Shown here piece after piece: positions 56,730-64,000 of a stretch of 64,000 bases of DNA. Numbering within the stretch: position 1 is the stretch's first letter; every line of letters starts with the position of its first letter. A program made the position numbers and the translations under genes. Source of the DNA: Xanthostigma xanthostigma (lineage: Eukaryota > Arthropoda > Insecta > Raphidioptera > Raphidiidae). The stretch spans positions 18,702,001 through 18,766,000 of the forward strand of contig OY754466.1 in the NCBI GenBank assembly GCA_963575645.1, in the 5' to 3' direction. The notes beneath the pieces are model-generated. The model had not been told where the DNA came from. It saw only the letters and a list, made by a program, of their open reading frames with translations, and searched no databases.

Positions 56730-59566
56730 TATATTGATTTACCAAATCAAGTTTAATTAAAATATTAAAAATAATTGCAATCAATTCTTTTATTAATATA
56801 AAACTATTATATTCCAATAAATATTTTGACAGCTTACTTCACATGTATTTATAATACCTAAATCCACGTCTGTACAACAAGGAAATTAGCGATGCGAGTG
56901 ATAAAAAAAGAAAATATTAATATGTACAATTTAGTGGGCAGATGCTGTCAATTTGTTCCGTATGAGTTCGCGCTCCTGGTATAGTCTCCATGTTTCGAGC
57001 GTTCAAAACAATCGCAAATATAAACGCTACAAGCACTGTTTTTAAACTGTACATGAAATGGAAGGCTCGTTCAACGCCTCGAACCGAGTGAAAACAGAAC
57101 TACCTACATTTCTTGTGCGTTTGCGCGACATTTATAATAAAACGCCATTAATTGTGTTATTTAGTACTTCTTCAACTCGTAGCGGACGTTAGTGAACCTT
57201 TTGTTCACCTGTTCAGTTAGTGTATGTAGTATTAGTGGCACATGATGTTGATTTTAGCGACCTGGAAAAATAAACTGTAGATGGCAGCACTGCGCTAAAA
57301 CGGATTTATTAATATTGTTACATAACCTTGATAATTGGGCTTTTGAATGAAATTTTTTTTTGTCATAAATGGAAAGATCGTATATAAGTTTTATAACAAA
57401 ACTATTTTTCTTTTTTTTATTTTCGTTATAATTCAAAAGTTATATCAAATTAAAAATAAATTTTTGTACCCAGTTCCGAGAACGCGCCGACATTTCCCGA
57501 ACATAATGTGACGTCATAATGTTTTAGTCAATACACATGTAGAAGCCATTGATAGTATACTGCGTATATACATTTTACCATTATGACGTCACAACTGTCA
57601 AAAACAATTTTAGTGCGTTTGCAGTCACGTGATTTTTTTTAATATTTTATCAATTTTAAATTGCTTATAATTAATTTAAAAAAAGTTTTTTTATAAGTTT
57701 TTCGCATCGATTATCAATATTATTTATAATAAAGTTTTAAAATACAATAAAAAAATCGATAATTATTTTTTTTTCAAAAGCCTAATTATGTATAAAATGT
57801 TGATTTTAAGGCGGTTGTTCATTGATAACCCCTCAGTTTTGATTGGATTCAAGGTTGTCCTGCGACAATTGATTTTAAAATGGTGTACCTATAAAATTAA
57901 GCAGCTATATTTTCTAGGTTATGCAAAAAATATTTCAACAAATGAAAAGCGTTTTGGTTCGTTTGAAGCGCAGCTGTTTTGTGATTGACACGTCTCTTGT
58001 AAAAAATAATTATTACGTATTGGAAAATTTTAATAATATGTAAATTCTTATTTTACTTAGTCCGGTGTAAGTGGGTACAGTTTAAAATATGCAAATGGCA
58101 TTTGAGCAGTAAGACGATGTTGAATTTCATGCTCGATGTCCGTCAGACTTGATATAAGAAACAATCGAAGCTATTTATTTATTTATTATTCATTCATTAA
58201 GTATAGAATCATATTTAACAAGCGCTGTTTTTTTTATCTTCTGTTTGACAAGATTAATCTTTCATTCCCTTGACATTAGTAATCAACAAAAGCCGTTCGA
58301 ATTCTCGTATGAATAATTGTTTTAAACATAAAGATAATAAAATAATATGAGGAATTCGCAAGGTTTTTAAAATGGTTCCTTCTCTACCTGCTGGACCGAT
58401 TTTCATGAAACGAGCGTCAAATAATTCGTTTGAATGTTAAGTGTGACACAAATCTAGAAAAATGCAAATTACGGACTGTTGACGCAGCTTTTCCAAAGTG
58501 TAAAAAAAAAATATTGCAAGCGTTAAGCTGTATTGAAAAGTAAATTTTAAAAAATCGTGCGAATTTTCTATTTTGATGTCCCATATTATTAATTTTTCGC
58601 TTTTTACTATCAGGTTGTGTGCATACCGAAAGTTCGCTCAGCTAGATTTAACTTAATATGGACTGAAATTAACACTTTTGGGTTGACATTCTCACGACTT
58701 CCCTTTGAAGTTTTTACTAGGATTAAATAATAAGTTGTATGGACTGATTTACGAATGATTTGTAACGTTTAAGCGACTATAAAATATATTTTTTTGCTAA
58801 ATGTCTTCAAACGTTTAAATTTTTCTTTGAAAAAAAAAAATTGTAAAATAATTATTGAGTCATTCTATTTTATTACCACTAAATGTGCTATAGAAAAACA
58901 GTGTTTTCTAACTAAAAATAAATTGTAAAATACTGAAAAAATAAATTTGGCAACATAAATTTTTTTTGAAGATCGGAGCGCAATCTTCTATTTAGCAGTC
59001 TAATGCAAAATTTCTGGTGCGACTTTCAACGCTACATTCATTTTCAAAGTAGATTTATATTAGGTTTCTGAAACATTACTAAATCCAAATTTAAAGCGGA
59101 AAGTTCTATAAGAAACAGATTGTTATCTTATCAGAAATAGAGTGTTAATTTTGTATCATTCCAACTCACAAGACTTGAATGGTACTAATTTAGGACAAAA
59201 TTTACTTTTAGCACTGTACAGGTTTAAAAAGCGAATTGAAAACCTAACTTTGGGACGATGTTTGGCATGCAAATATGAAGAGTCCTATTGTTTCTAGAGA
59301 AAATCTACGCATGCGCAAACGAGATATGTCGCTATAACGTTGTTTTTTTGTATTATAACGGTATACTTTTAAAAACGGTTGTCAGCTGTTCTTTTGTTCT
59401 GAAGATCTGTCAAAAAGAAATTTGTTAGGTAGTTGCCAAGCCTGATTTGGTTAATTTTACATATAACATATTATGTAACCATGCAAACGAATAGCAAATA
59501 TAATATTTATTACTAGTCGTTACTCGCGTCACTGCACGCGTTAACAGAAAATTTGATTTAAGATAT

Positions 59567-60411
59567 GAGTGCATTCGTTTTGGGAGCTTACACGCTTTCA
59601 GCGCTGTCAAGCGATGTTTTTAGTGTTTAAGTTGATGGTGTAAGCGCTGACTAAGCGCGCTTATGCTTGAGCTTAAACGATTGGCCCAACGCGCACAAAC
59701 GCTTTACCTCTCGAGCTAGTGCAGCAAAAGCGTCAACGCCAAATCGTGCAAACTACTATAAACGTTTTGAGCATTTGTTCGTGTCATGTTTAAGGCATCT
59801 TAACCTAACTTTTGTGTGCACTGAAAGCAAGTGAAACTTTAAATTTTTTTTCTTTGAAAATTGGCAAATTCATTGCCCACATTATACTCCAGTATCTGGG
59901 TGACCGAGCTTTGCTCGGAAAGTTAAATAAAATACTGATATGCTCATTGTTTGTATAAAATTCCAAAACCTACAATATTTAAGTATTTTCATACGTCAAA
60001 AAATTGATTTTTATAATGATAAAATTTGTAAGAAAACGATTTTTTCGAGAGATGAGACCTAGCTAAAACGATTTTTTGCCCCCCAAAATCCCTTTTCAGT
60101 AAATTTCATCCAAATCGTTAGGGCCGTTTTCGAGAAAATATTTAGGGACATAGGTAGGTACATAGGTAGATACAAGATTAGCTCGTTTAATAATATAGGG
60201 ATTAATTTAGAAGATCCATTATTGCTTGAAAAATTCCTAAATTATTTCCATCCGCCATAATGATGCCAACTGACGTTTACTCGCGCTTATCCCAAAGTGA
60301 ACGACATTTTAATGAGTAACGTTAGCGTTCAAAAGCCAAGACGAATGTCAATAAATCGCGCTTATAAACGTAAGCGCTGAAAACGTGTAAGCGCCCAAAA
60401 CGAATACACCC
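59567..60411. mobile_element. 845-bp inverted-repeat element containing a LINE-like piece
   Basis: Ends GCATTCGTTTTGGGAGCTTA and TAAGCGCCCAAAACGAATAC are inverted, and AGCGCTNAxxCG words recur inside both arms. The interior from about 59890 to 60205 carries GGGTGACCGAGCTTTGCTCG and AAGATTAGCTCGTTTAATAA, typical of an insect RTE-type LINE tail, so an insertion within the element is likely. Confidence 0.65.
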
Positions 60412-60769
60412 CATGTCAAATGTCAATATTTTTAAGTTGGAATGCTCCTGTCGCTGTAGCTTTATATCTACGGTCAGTATTTGGTAACCGGTTAGAAAGC
60501 ACTGTTATGAAAATATTTTCAAAGACATTAAGAGCAATAAATAATTAGAAATTAAGATATACCCGTTCTTATGATAGGAAGTGAAACTTCGATAGTAATT
60601 CTGGTCCGTAGTTAGAATTTTTACACAGCTGCATTCTTTTATTCTGAAAAATACTAGTGCACAGTGTTAAATTATAGCTTCCATATTTTATGTCACATGA
60701 CTTAGATATTTCGTTGTTTTTTTCAAAGGCGATATTTCAAACTGCCTTTTTTTATTAATATTGATTATA

Positions 60770-60988
60770 GCTATGTTCCAACCTCTCTACGCTGTATTAT
60801 ATATCGTCACAGTTATGCGCATTAGCTAAAACGAAACTGTTTTGTGTCGGTTTTGTGCGCATGCTTCGAGTTTGCACTGTGGATTAAAGGGCAGTTCTAG
60901 AGCCGTTCTAATCTCGGTTTGAACACGCTTTGGCTACTGCGCATGACTGACGTTAATATTACCATTTGCAGAGAGGTTGGAACAGAGC
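60770..60988. mobile_element. 219-bp MITE
   Basis: Left GCTATGTTCCAACCTCTCT and right AGAGAGGTTGGAACAGAGC are inverted repeats differing at one base. The interior is short and non-coding (CGAAACTGTTTTGTGTCGG). The superfamily and target duplication were not determined. Confidence 0.75.
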
Positions 60989-61931
60989 TTGTATTTCGGC
61001 TGAATGGAGATGGGCACATGAAAAACGTAATATAGATGGCAGCAGGTATATAGTTCTACCTAAGTGGGCTTCACAAACTATTGTTTTAGCACTTGGAGCA
61101 AAAACTTTTTCCCTTCTGATACCATGCAGCCACTTTTTTTTCATTTCCAAACCCTTTAGTCGCGTCAATGAATACATAAAACAGACAAAACTTCGAACTT
61201 CGCAAAAACAGCTCTGATTTTGATGGTTTTTTTTTTAAACTTAGTTTTTTATATTATTGAAAATCAGAAACATTTTGGGGCGTTGAACGAATTATTTATA
61301 TTGTTTAAGGGGCTAGGGGCAGTCAGAGGCATGAAAAATTAAAAAAAAAAAAATTTCGACAAAATTTAATTTATTTTATAAAGCTAATAATATTTCAACT
61401 TGACTTCACTAAATTTTCAAAAAAAAAAAATTTTTGTACAAAGTTATAGCCCCATCTGTTGGACCCCTCTCACAAGTAGGTAATGCTTTGCGGTGACCAT
61501 CATAACTTTGTGCTGGTTCATCCAAAATCGATAAAACAAAGAAAAGTCTTTAGTTTAATAGTAAATCTAAGACTCAATCGAAGATTTTATATTTTTTTTG
61601 AAAATTAATAAAATTGTGGCATCTAAAAGCTTACAACCGAATTTGCATGGACAGATTGTTATAAAAGCCGAAGTTTTCAACCAAAACAAAAATACTTTCA
61701 TCAAGTCCTTGTTTTTTATGCCTTCAATAAGCTGTAAAAAATTTCATTTAAATCCATCAAGTGGTTCTTTAATTTCAGTAGTCACATACTTCGAAAACAT
61801 AGTTTCGAGATAAACGCAAGTCATCTAATTCCCCGGGTCATATAATAATTATCTCGGAAACTATTCATTCAATTCACTTGAAATTTTCGGGGAATATTTT
61901 CGAAACATCATACTACAAGAAAATGCAAAAA

Positions 61932-62182
61932 AAATTGCTTGTCTGTAAAGTCGGTTTACGGACGATAGTTTTACGTGATAACGTATTCCGCTCGAATATC
62001 ATATTTAATAATACATCACTTAAATTTTAGTAGCTGTCAAACTTGGGCCGATCGTGCTTCTCTATCGCTTATACTGCGCTCTCGCTTGCACGCACAGGAT
62101 CAGGCGGAACGTTACGGCGTTACACTTTTTCGTGCGTACAGCTGGAGTTTCATCAATTTATAAGACGTTATCACGTCAAAAA
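61932..62182 (+). repeat. Dispersed repeat, copy 2
   Basis: This is the same family and orientation as 31038-31291: GTCTGTAAAGTCGGTTTACG at the start and TAAGACGTTATCACGTCAAA at the end. The central block differs (CGCTCGAATATCATATTTAA), while the flanking GGGCCGATCGTGC block is shared. Confidence 0.8.
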
Positions 62183-62241
62183 TAAATCGATTAAATGACT
62201 TGCGTTTTTCTCGAAACTATGTTTTATAAAATACTAAAACT

Positions 62242-62406
62242 AATGGCGTTTACGGCATCGAGAACTGCCATGGGGCACGGCAGGCTGAATAGGTAATTAT
62301 TGGTTCAATAATTATATCCAAACAATAAACACATTTCTTTAAACAGTAGTTACCCATTCAGCCTGCTCTGCCCCGGGGCAGTTCTCGATGCCGAAAACGC
62401 CATAAG
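62242..62406. mobile_element. 165-bp MITE-like inverted repeat
   Basis: Left TGGCGTTTACGGCATCGAGA and right TCTCGATGCCGAAAACGCCA are inverted, continuing through GAACTGCC(ATG)GGGCA and CAGGCTGAAT. Arms are about 60 bp with few changes. Confidence 0.78.
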
Positions 62407-63134
62407 CGATTATTAATTTAGCGCCTTTTTTTTAAACATTTGAGAGATAAAAAGATTTTTTATAATTACTGTAATAAATTCAAAGACAATTTCAATGTTG
62501 AAATTTATTAAAAAAAAATGTAAGTATTGTCAACTGTTGGCAATAATTAACGTCGGTTTATTCTGAACAAATTTTTGTGTTTGTCTGATTTTCATGTGCA
62601 TAAAATATGTGGAGTCTTTAACAAATAAAAAATAAGTGTTTTTTAGTCTAACAGTTACTATATTAGAAGGCCTAATTAAAAATAAGTTAAATGTGATTGG
62701 CAAAATGTTAGCTGTAATGAATAATTATAAAATATAAAAAACACTATTAGATTTTTCTTGTAGCTGGGAAAGTCTTTAAACAAAATGTCCGTAACATGTA
62801 TTATGATTGTTGTGAGAATTTTTAGTCAATATCGTAATTTGTAAGTATTATACACAAGTTATTAATTATTACGAATGATTATTACATTCAAATGTGAGTA
62901 ATTTTGTGCTATTTTTTATTGTAGATGCATTTTTTATTTTGTATTTTTAGTTTATGCATATTTTAATTTAACATTTTTGTTAATGATTTATTTTGAAAAT
63001 TATTTTAACAAATTCAGTACCAAAACATTTTATAGCCACTTTTATAAAAAAAAAATGTTTATCATCATTATAACAGTTTTAAAAATAAACATGTCATATT
63101 ATGTATGGAATTTTAGTATTTTTTCATGACTTAA

Positions 63135-63541
63135 GAGCGAGTACACATTAGGCGTCCGGCGTTGCGTTTGACGCGCGTTGGTAGCATACATACACCGCGC
63201 ATTGCCGGCGTTCGACGAGCGTTAGTAGGGTGAGTATACTGTATACTTATGGCTCACTCAGTTCGGAAATGATCGTTCTCCATTTTCGTCAACGTGCGTC
63301 CACTCCAGAGAAGTCCACTCTTTACGAAAGCGCGCGTTCGAATGTACGACAAAACGGTTGCTCATGTATCTTGAAGCGCGCGGCTAACGCCTGCGCAACG
63401 CGCGTTCTAACCAAAATCTGTAAACGCGCGCTTGGCTCAAAGCGCGCGTTTGCATGTGTACACTTCAATCAGACCTCGTAGTTCTTACAACGCGCGTTAC
63501 CAAAGCGCGCGCTTCAAAACGCCTGTGTACCTGCTCGTAAG
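63135..63541. mobile_element. CpG-rich MITE with GAGCGAGTACAC ends
   Basis: The left end GAGCGAGTACACATTAGGCG and right end CGCCTGTGTACCTGCTCG are imperfect inverted repeats. The interior is unusually rich in GCGCGC words (for example 63355-63505), in strong contrast with the AT-rich surroundings. A frame across it (63230-63481) has no protein signature. Confidence 0.7.
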
Positions 63542-64000
63542 AACAAAATGGATACCAAAAGTCACGGAACCTCTCCATTACATTTGCGCTGTATCACTTA
63601 CCGTTTCAAAAATAGACCCTTTCGAAGTGATTCTCAGGAATTGAATACGTTTCAAATTCAGTATGTTGACAGAAAACAACATTCTAAATAATAATAATAA
63701 AAATTCAATGAGCACACCCAGATGTCTGTATTTATTGCCGTTTCAGAGATAGAGCCATTCAAAAAATTGAGTAAATTAAAAACACCTTTAAAAGGCCGCC
63801 GAACGCAAACTTAAGCTTATATTTGAATTTAAAACGTCATTGTCTATTAGTCCAAAGCTCTCTAAGCCGTTAGAAACCAAAAAACTAAATTCTCAATTTT
63901 GAGGAAAATCGAGATTTTTTTTAGGCTGTGTGCACGAAGCCTATTAGCGCCGCTAGTGGGTAATAGAGAATTATTGAACTAACTTTTTATGGAAATCGCG

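Larger units (their letters stand above)
53585..64000. other. C3G 3' UTR and gene-free flank
   Basis: No conserved exon on either strand was recognised. The stretch holds the palindrome at 55151-55840 and several MITEs listed below. 57260-59560 and 62410-63130 contain only AT-rich sequence, apart from a short inverted pair TGTGACGTCATAATG / CATTATGACGTCACA (57506-57594). Confidence 0.55.

Noticed and set aside
63230-63644. Two plus-strand frames of 83 and 70 aa
   Set aside because: They lie in or beside the CpG-rich inverted-repeat element and show no protein signature.

Overview
The window looks like insect nuclear DNA: AT-rich, with spliced genes using GT-AG introns, long repeat-filled introns, and many short non-autonomous DNA transposons and foldback elements. 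The proteins read from the exons have clear animal counterparts. I cannot fix the order; Lepidoptera, Coleoptera and Hemiptera all remain possible. There is no operon, CRISPR array, phage or bacterial-type system here.

Four protein-coding genes can be supported. (1) 3-705, plus strand: the last three coding exons of the anaphase-promoting complex subunit APC15. (2) 18190-25925, plus strand: a complete five-exon coding sequence for a CTR1-type high-affinity copper transporter (212 aa), with a 30-nt exon 4. (3) 32598-31882, minus strand: an intronless LRRC57-type leucine-rich-repeat protein starting with a myristoylation-type MGNS. (4) 38533-53584, plus strand: C3G (RAPGEF1), the Crk-binding Rap1 exchange factor. 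Fourteen constant exons and one 24-nt microexon join in one open frame of about 1269 codons; the first coding exon or exons were not found. An unidentified minus-strand open frame behind a splice-acceptor-like site (2305-2550) is a weak fifth candidate.

Layout: 1-1.0 kb APC15 and its 3' UTR; 1.0-18.2 kb gene-free, with a TATA-type promoter candidate near 1.42 kb, several foldbacks, LINE-like tails and one tRNA-derived SINE; 18.2-25.9 kb CTR1 with MITE-loaded introns; 25.9-31.9 kb intergenic, with nested palindromes, a hAT MITE and a higher-order tandem repeat; 31.9-32.6 kb LRRC57; 32.6-38.5 kb gene-free, with a 1.17-kb foldback; 38.5-53.6 kb C3G; 53.6-64 kb gene-free, with a near-perfect 690-bp palindrome and several MITEs.

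The four genes have unrelated jobs (cell-cycle ubiquitin ligase, copper uptake, membrane-associated LRR protein, Rap signalling) and nothing suggests they act together. The main interest lies in the microexons, in mobile elements with exact target-site duplications (three hAT-type with 8-bp duplications, three TTAA-flanked, three TA-flanked), in a two-level tandem repeat, and in a recurring hammerhead-like sequence motif. I did not find a convincing new biological system.
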